The notes under the pieces were generated by a model that saw nothing but the letters and a program-made list of their open reading frames with translations, had not been told where the DNA came from and searched no databases. A DNA stretch of 64,000 bases from Butyrivibrio sp. MC2021 (GTDB taxonomy: Bacteria; Bacillota; Clostridia; Lachnospirales; Lachnospiraceae), in assembly GCF_000621605.1 (NCBI RefSeq), contig NZ_JHXX01000003.1, positions 62,001 to 126,000 on the forward strand. Reading direction: 5' to 3'. Shown piece by piece: positions 25,071 to 35,350 of this stretch. Every line of letters begins with the position of its first letter. The stretch's first letter is position 1. The position numbers and the translations under genes are program-made.

Positions 25071-28000
25071 TTATGATTCCTCTTCCTCCTCTTTTTTCAT
25101 CTTTCCCTTGATGATAAGAGCGAGGGCTGCAGCTGCTGCTACTATTATAGCAAATGCTCTTGCAGTATTGTTGGTTTCATCGTCAGTTCTTCCTCTTCTT
25201 GCTCCGAGAACTGCTGCGCCTGTGGTCTCTCTTCTTGCTCCGAGAACTCCTGCTGCAGGTGCTGTAGGAACTATAGCTGCCGGTGTGTCTGCCAGAGGTG
25301 TAGGTGTGTCATCTATAACTGCGGGTTCCGGTGCAGGTCCGGGGCCGGGAGTAGGAGTAGGTGTAGGATTAGGATTTGGTGCAGGTGAAGGAGGATTTGG
25401 TGTAGGTGCAGGTGAAGGAGTTTCAGGCTCCTCAGGATTTTCGGGCTCCTCAGGATTCTCTGTTTCCTCTGCCTCGGTTACTACCAGGTCTCCCTCTACC
25501 ATTGTTATTGTGTAGTTCTTAAGGATGTCTTCGGAAGCTATTATTTCGAAGGTGTTCTTGCTGCTTCCAACCTCTGTCTGGGTTCCTGTTACGTTGTAGG
25601 TTACCACGTCGCCGATGCCCCAGCCGGGTTCTGCTGTAACTTCTTCGTTTGTAAGAGCTTCTCCGTCATATGCCTTTGTGGCTGATCCGGAGGTCAATGT
25701 GATCTCGAGAGGAGAGATTACCAGTTTTCCTGTAACCATTGTGATGTCGAACAGGTCGGTTACTATATTTCCTAAGGAATCCTTTACTACCGGCTCTCCT
25801 ATGATCTCTACATCATATTCGCCTACGTCTCTTGCCTGTGTATCTACTGAAATTCCGCTTACTGTGAAGGTTGCTCCGTTAACTGTAACCTTGTCGCCTT
25901 CTGAAGGTGCTGCTGCCAGGAAGCCTGCTCTTGTGTTGACGGGTTCGCCGGCCTTTACTGTGTAGCCGTAGCCGCCGAAGGTTTCACCGGTGTAAACCTG
26001 CTCATCGGAGTCGGATGTGATGGTGATCGAATATCCTGATCCGGGGCCTGTGATGGTGAGAACACCGTCTGTTACTGCGAAGGTTACTCTGTAGTTAGGA
26101 TTGGATACGCTGAACTGATCCTTGTTAAGACCCATCTTGTAGCTTCCTACTGCGCTTCCTGATGCTGATGCGCTGCCGGCGAACTTAACTTCGTTTCTGG
26201 TGATGTCTACGCCTGCGGGGATGGTCATGTCGTATCCGTTTACGCTCTGCTCTTTTCCGTTATATTCTACTGTTGCGGAGTTACCGACTATTGTGATGAC
26301 AACTGCCTTAGGATTGATCTGCTGGTAGCCGTCGGTTACGTTTACTGTTACGGGCTTGAAGTTCTCGCTGCTGTTTTCGAACTGAGCTGCTGTAAGTCCC
26401 ATGTAGGATGTTCCTGCTTCTTTTCTTGATGCTTCTGCATTTCCTGTGAAGGTCAGGTACTCGCCTGCCAGATACATCGGGTTGCTTGTCTCGATGTCAT
26501 ATCCGCTTACGCTGTGCTCTGCTCCGTCGTAATCTCTTGTATCCCTATGTCCGGTAACTGTTACTGTTACGGGAGTCGAAAGGATTTCCTGGTAACCGTC
26601 TGTTACGTTGAAGGTTACGCCGGTGAAGTTGCTGTTGGTATTGCTGAACTGATCTGCTGTAAGACCCATCTGAGTCTTTCCTACGTCGGTCTGAGCTGCT
26701 ACTGCTGTTCCGGAGAATCCGAAGTCATCTTCTGTGTAAAGAGGATTGCTGATCTCTACGTCGTAGCCGCTTACGCTGTGCTCCTGTCCGTCGTAGTTTC
26801 TTGTGTCGTGCTTACCTGTGATGGTTACTATTACATCATCAACACCTGCTATTGTTACGTAGCCGTCTGTTACGTTGAAGGTTACTGTAGCGAAGTTGCC
26901 GCTGATGTTGGTGAACTGTGATGCATCCAGTCCCATGTAGTCGGTTCCCACTTCAGTTCTTGCTACAACTGCTGTTCCTGCGAATCCGAAGTCGTCTTCT
27001 GTGTAAAGAGTATTTGAGAACTCTGCTTTGTAGCCCTCTGCCTTGTGCTCTTTTTCGTCGTAGGTAGCTGTTGTGAAGTTACCGGTTATTGTAACTGTTA
27101 CGTCTATGGGCTCGATGGTCTGGAAGCCGTCTGTTACGTTGAAGGTTACCGTGCCGAAGTTGTCGTTGTTATTGGTAAACTGGTCTGATGCAAGGCCCAT
27201 ATTCCGGGTTCCGGCGTCGGTTATTGCAGCTGCGGCTGTTCCTGAGAAGGTGAAATCGCTCTCTTTGTAAAGAGGATTGCTGATCTGTACGTCATATCCG
27301 CTTACGCTGTGCTCTTCACCGTCGTAGTTGGTTACGTTTTTATGACCTGTGATGGTTACTGTTACATTGATAGGATCGATGGTTACGAAGCCGTCGGTTA
27401 CTTCAAAGGTTACGGTTCCAAAGTTGTTATTGGTGTTAGCAAACTGATCTGCTGCCAGGTTCATGTTGGTGGTTCCTACTTCAGTTCTTTCTATATCCTT
27501 TGTTCCGCTGAAGGTGAAGTATGCTTCTTTGTAAAGGGTATTGCTGATTGTTACGTCGTAGCCGCTTACTGCGTGTTTTTCTCCGTCGTAGGCTACTTTG
27601 GTGTTGTGACCCTTGATGGTTACTGTTACATCGATAGGATTGATGGTCATGTGGCCGTCGGTTACTTCAAAGGTTACGGTTGCGAAGTTGTCATTTTTGT
27701 TGGTGAACTTATCTGCTGTAAGTCCCATGTCTGTGGTTCCTACTTCAGTTCCCTTTGCCTCTGCCATTCCGCTAAAGTCGAAGTCAGCTGCTGTGTAAAG
27801 GTTGGTGCTGAATGCTGTGTCGTAACCTGTTACTTTGTGCTCCTCTCCGTCGTAGGCTACGCTGTCGCTGTGACCTGTGATGGTTACTGTTACATCGATA
27901 GGATTGATGGTCATGTGGCCATCGGTTACTTCGAATACTACTGTGGTGAAGTTAGCACTCTTGTTTTCGAACCTGGATGCTGTAAGTCCCATGTCTGTGG

Positions 28001-31000
28001 TTCCTACATTGGTTCCCTTTGCAACTGCTTCTCCGGTTAAGGTGTAGTCAGCTGCTGTGTAAAGAGTTGTGCTGTACTCTGCGTCATATCCGGTTACACT
28101 GTGTTCGTTTCCGTCGTAGTCTGCGCTGTCGTTGTGACCCGTGATGGTTACCGTTACGATCTCGATAGGAGTGATAACCATGTGTCCGTCGGTTACGTTG
28201 AAGGTTACTGTGGCAAAATTGGTATTGTTATTGGCGAACTGTGATGCTTTAAGTCCCATGTCTGTGGTTCCCGCATCGGTTCTTGCTGCCACCTTGGTTC
28301 CTGAGAAGGTGAAATCAGTCTCTTTGTAAAGAGGATTGCTGGTCTCTACGTCGTAGCCGCTTACGCTGTGTTCCTGTCCGTCGTAAACCTTTGTATCACT
28401 GTGACCTGTGATGGTTACTGTTACGTTTATGGCTTCGATGGTCTGATAACCGTCGGTTACGTTGAAGGTTACTGTAGCGAAATTGCTGCTGGTATTGGTG
28501 AAGTTGTCCGCTGTAAGACCCATGAAATCGGTTCCTACGTTGGTCATCTTTGCCAGCTGGTTTCCTGTGAAGGTGAAGTCCGCCTCTGTGTAAAGAGGAT
28601 TGCTGGTAGTTACGTCGTAGCCGCTTACACTGTGCTCCTGTCCGTCGTAGGCAGCTGTGTTGTGGTGACCGGTGATGGTTACTATTACGGTGCCCACAGG
28701 AGTTATGGTCTGGTAGCCGTCGGTTACGTTGAAGGTTACTGTGGCAAAATTGCTATTGTCATTGCTGAAGTTGTCCGCTGTCAGTCCCATGTACTCGGTT
28801 CCTTCAGCTGTTCTCTTTGCTATGGCTGTTCCTGTGAAGGTGAAATCGCTCTCTTTGTAAAGAATGTTGCTGGTCTCTACGTCGTAGCCGCTTACTGTGT
28901 GCTCGTTTCCGTCATAAACTGCTGAGTTGTTGTGACCTGTGATGGTTACTGTTACATTTATAGGATTGATGGTCTGATAACCGTCGGTTACGTTGAAGGT
29001 TACTGTCTTGAAGTTAGGGCTATTGTTTTCGAACTTTGATGCTTCAAGACCCATCTGGGTTGTTCCTGCAGCTGTTCTCTTTGCTATGGCTGTTCCTGTG
29101 AAGGTAAAATCTGCTTCTGTATACTTGGAGGTACTGAAGGATACGTCGTAGCCGCTTACACTGTGCTCTTCTCCGTCGTAATCTGTACTGTTGTTGTGAC
29201 CTGTGATGGTTACTGTTACGCTCTCGATAGGAGTGATGTTCATGTGGCCGTCGGTTACGTTGAAGGTTACTTTTGCGAAGGCTGCGTTGTTGGTGAACTG
29301 CTCTGCCTTGAGACCCATGTCGGTGGTTCCTGCGTTGGTTCTCTTTGCCAGTGCTGTTCCTGTGAAGGTGAAATTGCTCTCTTTGTAAAGAGGATTGCTG
29401 ATAGTTACGTCGTAGCCGCTTACGCTGTGCTCTTCTCCGTCGTATACTACTGTGCTGTTATGACCTTTGATGGTTACTGTTACGTTTATAGGAGTGATGG
29501 TCTGATAACCGTCTGTTACGTTGAAGTTTACGCTGGTGAAGTTGGAGCTTAAGTTATGGAACTTGGAAGGTGCCAAGCCCATGTTGGTGGTTCCCACTTC
29601 AGTTCTCTTTGCAATCGCTTCGCCGTCAACTGTGAAATCGCTCTCTGTGTAAAGAGGATTGCTGATAGTTACTTCATAGCCGCTTACTGTGTGCTCTGCG
29701 GTGTCGTAAACTGCGCTGTTGCTGTGACCTACGATGGTTACTGTAACTGCGCCGGCCCTGCTAATGGTGATCTTACCGTCTGTTACGAAGAACTGTACAT
29801 CGCTGTATCCTGTTCCAACTGCTGTGAAGCTGGCGGATGAAAGACCCATCTGGGTTGTTCCTGCTTCTGTTCTCTTTGCTATGGCATTTACGCCGCTCTT
29901 AAGTGCTACGTTTGCTGCTGTGAAGTCGCTTACGGGATCGTCGTTCTCATCAAGGATACTTACTACTTCATATCCGCTGACTGTATGCTCTGTTCCGTTA
30001 TAGGTAAATGTTCCTGTGTTGCCCTGAATGGTTACCTTAAGGCTGATTCTTGGATAAACTACGTTGATGATGTTAGGTCCTGCTTCGGTTACTATGAAGG
30101 GCTTGCTTCCCTGCTGCTCACCGTCTCTGTAGCCTGCGGGCTTCTTTGCGTTGAGGTCAGCTTCTGAAAGTGTTATCTTAGCTTCTTCTGAACCAAGCTC
30201 TACGGGATCCTTTACTACGGAATCTATAAGGTTCTCTGCTGCCAGTGTGCCTCTGTAATAATTTATGGTGTAGCTTATCTTGTTTACCTGCCATACTGCG
30301 TAGAGTACGTTAGGAAGAGGCTCGTGGTTGTTTGCTGCGATCACTGCTCCAAGAGCTATCTCAGGAGTTGTGGCGTCTGATTTTCTGCTCCATCCAAGGA
30401 GTACGCAATTTTCCTTTGTGTATCCGCATCCCTCTGCTGTAAGGGCTGTGATGCTCTGGTTTATCTTAAGATCTACAACTTCGATGTCGGCTCCGTCGCC
30501 GCCGTTTGGCTTATAGGTGATCTTTGTTACGGTGTCTGTTCCGGCCTTTTCGAAGATCGCTTCAAGTCTTACGTTCTTGATCTCCTCAGGTCCTGTGGCT
30601 CCCTCTACATATTCGGGAACGATCTCGAAACAGTTATTGGGATAATAGATTCTTCCGCTGGTATCGAGTTTTATTCTCCATCCCAGGAATGTGTAGCCTT
30701 CCTTAGGAGTTACTGCACCTTTAACTACTACGCAGGAGCTGGGTGAGTACAGATAGGAATCTGTGGGTGCAGGGCCCTGTCCGTTAGGTCCTACTTCATA
30801 TATGATCCTTACCTGGCCCTTGGTTCTCCACTTTGCTATGAGCCGGATATTCTTGGTGGGCTGTCCGAAGGAGTAAGGTTCGTTAGTTCCGTCGTTCCAG
30901 AACCATCCAACCAGATCGTAGCCGTCTCTGTGGGCATTGGTATAAAGGGTTTCTCTGCTGACTTCCTCAAATTTGCCTGTCTCTTTTATGTATTTCAGTG

Positions 31001-33797
31001 TAAAGTGTGTACCTGCGTCATATTCGCCTCCGTTGGGATCCAGGTCAACGGTAAATTCGATTGGCTTGTAGTAGGCATGTGCCACCAGGTTGTTGGCGGG
31101 CATTGTCTGATCCCAGTTAAAGGCCTTCTGTCCGTTGGTATCCACGTACCAGCCTATGAACTTAAAGCCTGTTATCTTAGGCATTTCAGCTTCTGTAGGA
31201 GCCTGAGCCTCATAGCCTGAAAGAGGCATCTCATAAGGAATACCTGTTATAAGCTTCACTTCTTCGGTGTCGTTCATGAAGGAGATGTTGTATCTCTTTC
31301 TTGTGTAATAGAAGTTGATGGTATTTCCGTCATTGTTTCCGTTAAGTGCTTTTCCGTTTACGAATTTCGGATCTGTGTGGTGCTTGCTAAAGCCCTCAAG
31401 ATCGATGTAGTCTTCTTTTTCAGTGATGAAATTGTAATTGGCAGAAACGGTTTTTCTTACTTCATATCCGTCCTCGTACAGTTTTTCAACGTTGAAGATC
31501 ATGTACTTAAGGCCGGCATCTGAATTATCTCTTGTAAAAGTGATATCCTGTGCAGGCATCAGGTTGATGACCACCAGAACCTCTGAGTAAAGGTTTGTGT
31601 TATGGGGTTTCCAACGTGAACCTGTGCTGTCGATAGGGAACTGGTCTGTAATAACATGTCCGTAAAGAGCTGTGATCGTTTTTACGTTGCTCTGTGAATA
31701 TGTATGTTCCTTGAACTTTAATGTAAAGGTTTTTCTGTCGTAGTATACATTTACTACTGTGTCGCCCTTATCGCGGATCACTGTGGTGGTTTCGCCGGTG
31801 TTTCCTTTTACTATCTCGTATCTTGCATCCTTGAAGCCGTCGCCTCTTGAGCCAAGATAGGAATTTATCATCTGTTTTGTTATGGTTGCATTGGTGGGGC
31901 CTGATAACTGGTGACTCTCTACAAAATCGTAGGTCTTGGGAGAAGCATCAACTTCATCGGATGCTCTCTGTTCCCAGATAACTACTGTATAGGGGTTATT
32001 TGCGTTAACTGTCCACTTTGCGTAAAGAGTAATGTCTGTCTCCAGGTACTGATTCCAGTTAAATCTGCTTGCGTTTCCGCAGCCGGGATCTGTGTACCAT
32101 CCGCCGAAGATATATCCCTTACGGGTAGGATCTTCTTGGGGTTTTTTATCACTTGCTTTTTCATCCTGAAGGACATATACGGGAGCGGTATAGGTTGCAC
32201 CGCCGCCTGCTCCGCCGTCATTTCCGTCGAAGGTGATCCAGTGTGCTGTGTTGAATACTGCGTAAACTTCGCTGACTTCTCTTGCATCAAAGGATGTTGC
32301 TATTTCTCTTTTATCAGCTACTGTGAGATCTGTTCTTTCATCTACATACTTTGTCCATCCTATGAAGGCCTGTCTTTCAAGAACGGGGTTGGCGGTAACG
32401 CCTGCTGTTGAGATCATGGCAGGTTCATCGCCTATAACAACCTTGCTCTTGGTCTGGATCGTTTCGCCGCCGGGACCTACGAACTTAAGGTAAAAAGTTG
32501 TCTCGATGCGGGCGTCTACATTTATGACATCATTTGCTACAACGCTTTCGATAACTCCGTAAGGAGGCTTCTGATCTGTGGTGGTGCCGCGGATAAACCA
32601 TCCGTGGAATACCTGGTGATCTGAAAGTGTAGGCATCTCGGGCTCTATAAGGGTGTCGCCCTTTTTAACTACCTGGCTGTCTACCAGTGTTTCGCCGTTG
32701 TAGAAATTGTAGGTTGCTGTTGCATATATCTGTTCTTCTGCGTTGTCATCGGAGGAAGTTCCCTCACCTGCAACGATATATATTGAAAATGAACCGGTTT
32801 CGAAGGATGCACCGTCTGCACAGGCATCTGCGATCTTTTCAACTGATCCGTCGTCATCCTTGTGGACTACGCTGAAGCTGTCGCCGTCAAGGGATGATGA
32901 AAGGGAGATGTTTACGTGAACCGCTGCTGCATTGGCGGGTTCAATCTCCTGCTCTTCATATCTGAAGGAGATGTCAACACCGATGGCCTCTGTTACGTTT
33001 TCGCCAAGGGCTTCCACTGCTGCGTCAAGAGCTTCGCCTGCGGAGATGGCTGATACTACCATCTCTGTGCCTTCGGGGAATGCTCCCTCGTCAGCGTGGG
33101 CACTGACGTTCATTCCGCCTGCGCTTCCGAAGAAGTCTGCTTCCGGCATGTTGATCTTTTCTTCTTTTTCTTCCTCTTCTTTATCCTTATCCGGAGCTGA
33201 GCTGGAGGCTGATGCTGCTGCATCCTCGTCCTCTACGGATGCTTCTGAGCTGGCCTCTGCTGCGCCTTCTGTATTCTCTTCATCGGTTGAAGAAGCTGTT
33301 CCTGCCTCGTCTTCTGTTTCTTCGGAAGGAGGTGCTGCCTCTTCTCCTGAGCCTTCGCCGCTTTCATCTGAAGGGGCTTCCGGAGTCTCTGCAGGAGCTT
33401 CGGGAGTTTCGGGATTCTCTGCGGGGGCTTCGGGATTTTCAGGATTCTCTGCGGGAGCTTCGGGCTCCTGGGGCTGCTCTTCCTGAGGTGCTTCAGGCTG
33501 TTCTTCCTGAGGCTCTTCCGGCTGATATTCAGGCTCTTCGTTCTGGCCTTCATCATAGCTTTCTTCGCCGCCCTGGTCGCCGCTTTCGTAGCTCTCTTCG
33601 GGAGCGCTGTCCTTTGATTCTTCAGCACTTTCCTGTGGAGCTTCCGCTTCCCGGGATTCTTCACGGTTTTCTGTTTCCTGTTCAAATTCTTCATCAGCTG
33701 CTATAGACGTGAAACTAGTGAAATCATGTCCGAAGGTTGACATCACAAGCGCGAATGAAAGAAGATATGCAAGTGTTCTGTTGATTTTTCTTAACAT
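25071..33797 (-). CDS. Giant cell-surface repeat protein (InlB-type and MBG-like repeats)
   Basis: A 2,908-residue exported protein. The order is: signal peptide (about 1-33); an acidic Pro/Glu/Ser-rich stretch (about 35-220); a folded segment; seven or so InlB B/Flg_new-type repeats with F-x-GW-Y/F motifs (about 360-1230); about 15 tandem repeats of ~88 residues with the consensus VTVTITGH, YDGEEHSVSGYDV, MGLTADQF and FNVTDGYQTI (about 1250-2585); two further MBG-like domains; a Pro-rich wall-spanning stretch (about 2770-2810); VLGARR twice; a membrane helix; and an acidic/basic tail. It is probably an adhesin or fibre. The start at 33797 has AGGAGG eight bases upstream; the ATG at 33803 is too close to it. 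Confidence 0.9.
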   Translation of the reverse strand: MLRKINRTLAYLLSFALVMSTFGHDFTSFTSIAADEEFEQETENREESREAEAPQESAEESKDSAPEESYESGDQGGEESYDEGQNEEPEYQPEEPQEEQPEAPQEEQPQEPEAPAENPENPEAPAENPETPEAPAETPEAPSDESGEGSGEEAAPPSEETEDEAGTASSTDEENTEGAAEASSEASVEDEDAAASASSSAPDKDKEEEEKEEKINMPEADFFGSAGGMNVSAHADEGAFPEGTEMVVSAISAGEALDAAVEALGENVTEAIGVDISFRYEEQEIEPANAAAVHVNISLSSSLDGDSFSVVHKDDDGSVEKIADACADGASFETGSFSIYIVAGEGTSSDDNAEEQIYATATYNFYNGETLVDSQVVKKGDTLIEPEMPTLSDHQVFHGWFIRGTTTDQKPPYGVIESVVANDVINVDARIETTFYLKFVGPGGETIQTKSKVVIGDEPAMISTAGVTANPVLERQAFIGWTKYVDERTDLTVADKREIATSFDAREVSEVYAVFNTAHWITFDGNDGGAGGGATYTAPVYVLQDEKASDKKPQEDPTRKGYIFGGWYTDPGCGNASRFNWNQYLETDITLYAKWTVNANNPYTVVIWEQRASDEVDASPKTYDFVESHQLSGPTNATITKQMINSYLGSRGDGFKDARYEIVKGNTGETTTVIRDKGDTVVNVYYDRKTFTLKFKEHTYSQSNVKTITALYGHVITDQFPIDSTGSRWKPHNTNLYSEVLVVINLMPAQDITFTRDNSDAGLKYMIFNVEKLYEDGYEVRKTVSANYNFITEKEDYIDLEGFSKHHTDPKFVNGKALNGNNDGNTINFYYTRKRYNISFMNDTEEVKLITGIPYEMPLSGYEAQAPTEAEMPKITGFKFIGWYVDTNGQKAFNWDQTMPANNLVAHAYYKPIEFTVDLDPNGGEYDAGTHFTLKYIKETGKFEEVSRETLYTNAHRDGYDLVGWFWNDGTNEPYSFGQPTKNIRLIAKWRTKGQVRIIYEVGPNGQGPAPTDSYLYSPSSCVVVKGAVTPKEGYTFLGWRIKLDTSGRIYYPNNCFEIVPEYVEGATGPEEIKNVRLEAIFEKAGTDTVTKITYKPNGGDGADIEVVDLKINQSITALTAEGCGYTKENCVLLGWSRKSDATTPEIALGAVIAANNHEPLPNVLYAVWQVNKISYTINYYRGTLAAENLIDSVVKDPVELGSEEAKITLSEADLNAKKPAGYRDGEQQGSKPFIVTEAGPNIINVVYPRISLKVTIQGNTGTFTYNGTEHTVSGYEVVSILDENDDPVSDFTAANVALKSGVNAIAKRTEAGTTQMGLSSASFTAVGTGYSDVQFFVTDGKITISRAGAVTVTIVGHSNSAVYDTAEHTVSGYEVTISNPLYTESDFTVDGEAIAKRTEVGTTNMGLAPSKFHNLSSNFTSVNFNVTDGYQTITPINVTVTIKGHNSTVVYDGEEHSVSGYDVTISNPLYKESNFTFTGTALAKRTNAGTTDMGLKAEQFTNNAAFAKVTFNVTDGHMNITPIESVTVTITGHNNSTDYDGEEHSVSGYDVSFSTSKYTEADFTFTGTAIAKRTAAGTTQMGLEASKFENNSPNFKTVTFNVTDGYQTINPINVTVTITGHNNSAVYDGNEHTVSGYDVETSNILYKESDFTFTGTAIAKRTAEGTEYMGLTADNFSNDNSNFATVTFNVTDGYQTITPVGTVIVTITGHHNTAAYDGQEHSVSGYDVTTSNPLYTEADFTFTGNQLAKMTNVGTDFMGLTADNFTNTSSNFATVTFNVTDGYQTIEAINVTVTITGHSDTKVYDGQEHSVSGYDVETSNPLYKETDFTFSGTKVAARTDAGTTDMGLKASQFANNNTNFATVTFNVTDGHMVITPIEIVTVTITGHNDSADYDGNEHSVTGYDAEYSTTLYTAADYTLTGEAVAKGTNVGTTDMGLTASRFENKSANFTTVVFEVTDGHMTINPIDVTVTITGHSDSVAYDGEEHKVTGYDTAFSTNLYTAADFDFSGMAEAKGTEVGTTDMGLTADKFTNKNDNFATVTFEVTDGHMTINPIDVTVTIKGHNTKVAYDGEKHAVSGYDVTISNTLYKEAYFTFSGTKDIERTEVGTTNMNLAADQFANTNNNFGTVTFEVTDGFVTIDPINVTVTITGHKNVTNYDGEEHSVSGYDVQISNPLYKESDFTFSGTAAAAITDAGTRNMGLASDQFTNNNDNFGTVTFNVTDGFQTIEPIDVTVTITGNFTTATYDEKEHKAEGYKAEFSNTLYTEDDFGFAGTAVVARTEVGTDYMGLDASQFTNISGNFATVTFNVTDGYVTIAGVDDVIVTITGKHDTRNYDGQEHSVSGYDVEISNPLYTEDDFGFSGTAVAAQTDVGKTQMGLTADQFSNTNSNFTGVTFNVTDGYQEILSTPVTVTVTGHRDTRDYDGAEHSVSGYDIETSNPMYLAGEYLTFTGNAEASRKEAGTSYMGLTAAQFENSSENFKPVTVNVTDGYQQINPKAVVITIVGNSATVEYNGKEQSVNGYDMTIPAGVDITRNEVKFAGSASASGSAVGSYKMGLNKDQFSVSNPNYRVTFAVTDGVLTITGPGSGYSITITSDSDEQVYTGETFGGYGYTVKAGEPVNTRAGFLAAAPSEGDKVTVNGATFTVSGISVDTQARDVGEYDVEIIGEPVVKDSLGNIVTDLFDITMVTGKLVISPLEITLTSGSATKAYDGEALTNEEVTAEPGWGIGDVVTYNVTGTQTEVGSSKNTFEIIASEDILKNYTITMVEGDLVVTEAEETENPEEPENPEEPETPSPAPTPNPPSPAPNPNPTPTPTPGPGPAPEPAVIDDTPTPLADTPAAIVPTAPAAGVLGARRETTGAAVLGARRGRTDDETNNTARAFAIIVAAAAALALIIKGKMKKEEEEES
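26045..30040 (-). repeat. About 15 tandem ~264-bp coding repeats
   Basis: Within the surface protein gene, a ~264-bp unit repeats about 15 times without a break. Several units (for example the fourth to seventh) are near-identical in their YDG, SGYDV and VTFNVTDGYQTI segments; the first and the last two are the most diverged. Such arrays change copy number by recombination and are prone to assembly errors. Confidence 0.85.
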
Positions 33798-33869
33798 AAG
33801 CATTTCCTCCTCACAAGGTTTGCTATTGTTGACAGTTACAGATTCTTTAACCGGTTATGTTTGTTTTTG

Positions 33870-34109
33870 TTAAGCTGTTACCTCGTTGTCGTCCCCCTGT
33901 TCCTCCGCTATTAAGTTTTCTTTGTTGATCGCATCATCCATAAGTGCTATAAGTTCAAGGCCACTTCGAAATCGCTGTATCTCGTTGGTCTCCGCCCATA
34001 TGATTTTCCCCTGCCAGGTGCCTTTCCGGTCTTCCCTGAGCTTTATTATGAAGGTGCCTTTCTTATTGGTTCCAAATGGAGTATTGCTTTTTTTCAATCC
34101 TCTTCCCAT
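33870..34109 (-). CDS. Small TWQGxIxW-domain protein
   Basis: A 79-residue basic-to-acidic soluble protein of unknown function. It consists essentially of the domain found at the C-terminus of the 24407 protein: KKGTFIIKLREDRKGTWQGK, then IIWAETNEIQRFRSGLELIA. It is immediately upstream of the giant surface protein gene in the same direction, so co-transcription is possible. The ATG at 34109 is eight bases after AAAGGA; an in-frame TTG at 34115 is too close. A role in expression or export of the surface protein is only suggested by position. Confidence 0.65.
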   Translation of the reverse strand: MGRGLKKSNTPFGTNKKGTFIIKLREDRKGTWQGKIIWAETNEIQRFRSGLELIALMDDAINKENLIAEEQGDDNEVTA

Positions 34110-34318
34110 AGGCAATTTCCTTTCATGTGTTTATGATATAAAAAATACAATCATGAAAAACATCATAAAATACAAAAATAACGTCCCATTATGATTAAAC
34201 AAACATGAACTTCCTAACCAATATATAAAGCAAACGTTTTCGTTGATTTCCATTTGTTGGATATAGGACGAATTTGAGGCAGGCAGATGGGGCGGATTCC
34301 GGATGGTGCCTGCCACCG

Positions 34319-34360
34319 TAAAAAGAAAGGCCGCCGATGCAGTTCCTTGCACCGGCGGCC
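34319..34360 (-). terminator. Terminator of the Rpn-like gene at 34382
   Basis: GGCCGCCG (34329-34336) pairs with CGGCGGCC (34353-34360), extended by imperfect pairs inside, and is followed on the minus strand by TTTCTTTTT. Confidence 0.8.
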
Positions 34361-34381
34361 GTGAAGCGTCAATTACATTAT

Positions 34382-35350
34382 TTACATATACTTCTTGGCT
34401 TCTTCAGGCTTCAGATCAAACTGCCTGCAAATTGCAGCAGCAATCTCCTCATCAGATTGACCGAGCCCACGCAGAATATTAACAGCACCTTCTATACCTT
34501 CTTTTAATGCCTCTTTTCTACCTTCTTTTCTTCCTTCTTTTCTACCTTCTTTTCTTCCTTCTTCAATCATCATCTCAATACCTTTGCACATAATGATCTT
34601 GTCTCCTTCCTTATCATCTAACGAGATTTTGGCTCCGGTAAAAGTATTAATCACATTTACCGACTCAGGTGCAAGGCCCCAGTTTGGACCTTTCTTATCC
34701 AGCATCGCCTGAAGGTCTTTATCCGAATTCTGTCTTCGAATGAATTCAAATACATCTCCCAGCTCTGTAGTAAACTTATCGAAATCCTCAATTGTATGTG
34801 GGTCTACAAGGTTAATCCGGTAATCATTCACAAATGGCGCCAAATCCGGATCTAGGTCATCCATCATCTCTAAAAGACTGACCGGACCATCCCATTTCTT
34901 ATCGCCCCAGTTAATTACCAGTGTAATTACCGGTATTAACTTATCTTTCTCGGTAAAGCCTGACAGGAACTCCGCTGAATTCTTAGCTTTTTTCGCCTTC
35001 CTATTCTGCCTGGCTATTTCTGTAACCTGCGCTGCATAATCCAATGCATCATACAGACTATTTCTTACGGGCATAGCATAATGGATATCTGACTGGTTCT
35101 CGATTCCCAGAATCGCATAGACTCTGCGTCCATCGCTTTTTATGGTCACACCTTTAAGTATATCCCTATACTTTTGGGCAGTAACAATTGTTTTGAACTT
35201 TTTCATGACAGCTTCTTCGACAGGATCTTTATCAACCAGGTCCTCGGGCTTAATAACCTGTCTTCCGCCATGGATGTAATAATTCCAAATGTCAGCAAAG
35301 TTCTTTTTGTCTGACATGTAATCATGTGAAACGGTGTTTTTATCGCTCAA
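34382..35350 (-). CDS. Rpn/PD-(D/E)XK nuclease-family protein
   Basis: A 322-residue protein of the Rpn (recombination-promoting nuclease, transposase-like) type, common in multiple copies in Lachnospiraceae. YAILGIENQSDIHYAMPVRN holds the Glu-x-Gln of the PD-(D/E)XK core, and the tail carries GRKEGRKEGRKEGRKE, encoded by a 12-base tandem repeat, as is typical of these proteins. The start is a TTG at 35350 with AAAGGAG seven bases upstream; an in-frame ATG at codon 12 has no such site. Rpn proteins in E. coli are DNA endonucleases that raise recombination; a phage-defence role is also discussed for some. Confidence 0.8.
   Translation of the reverse strand: MSDKNTVSHDYMSDKKNFADIWNYYIHGGRQVIKPEDLVDKDPVEEAVMKKFKTIVTAQKYRDILKGVTIKSDGRRVYAILGIENQSDIHYAMPVRNSLYDALDYAAQVTEIARQNRKAKKAKNSAEFLSGFTEKDKLIPVITLVINWGDKKWDGPVSLLEMMDDLDPDLAPFVNDYRINLVDPHTIEDFDKFTTELGDVFEFIRRQNSDKDLQAMLDKKGPNWGLAPESVNVINTFTGAKISLDDKEGDKIIMCKGIEMMIEEGRKEGRKEGRKEGRKEALKEGIEGAVNILRGLGQSDEEIAAAICRQFDLKPEEAKKYM

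Noticed and set aside
31911..32411. Long open frames opposite the giant surface protein gene (166 codons here, up to 243 at 27,309-28,040)
   Set aside because: They follow the repeat unit of the coding strand and have Cys/Tyr/Val-rich low-complexity translations, so they are antisense artefacts.
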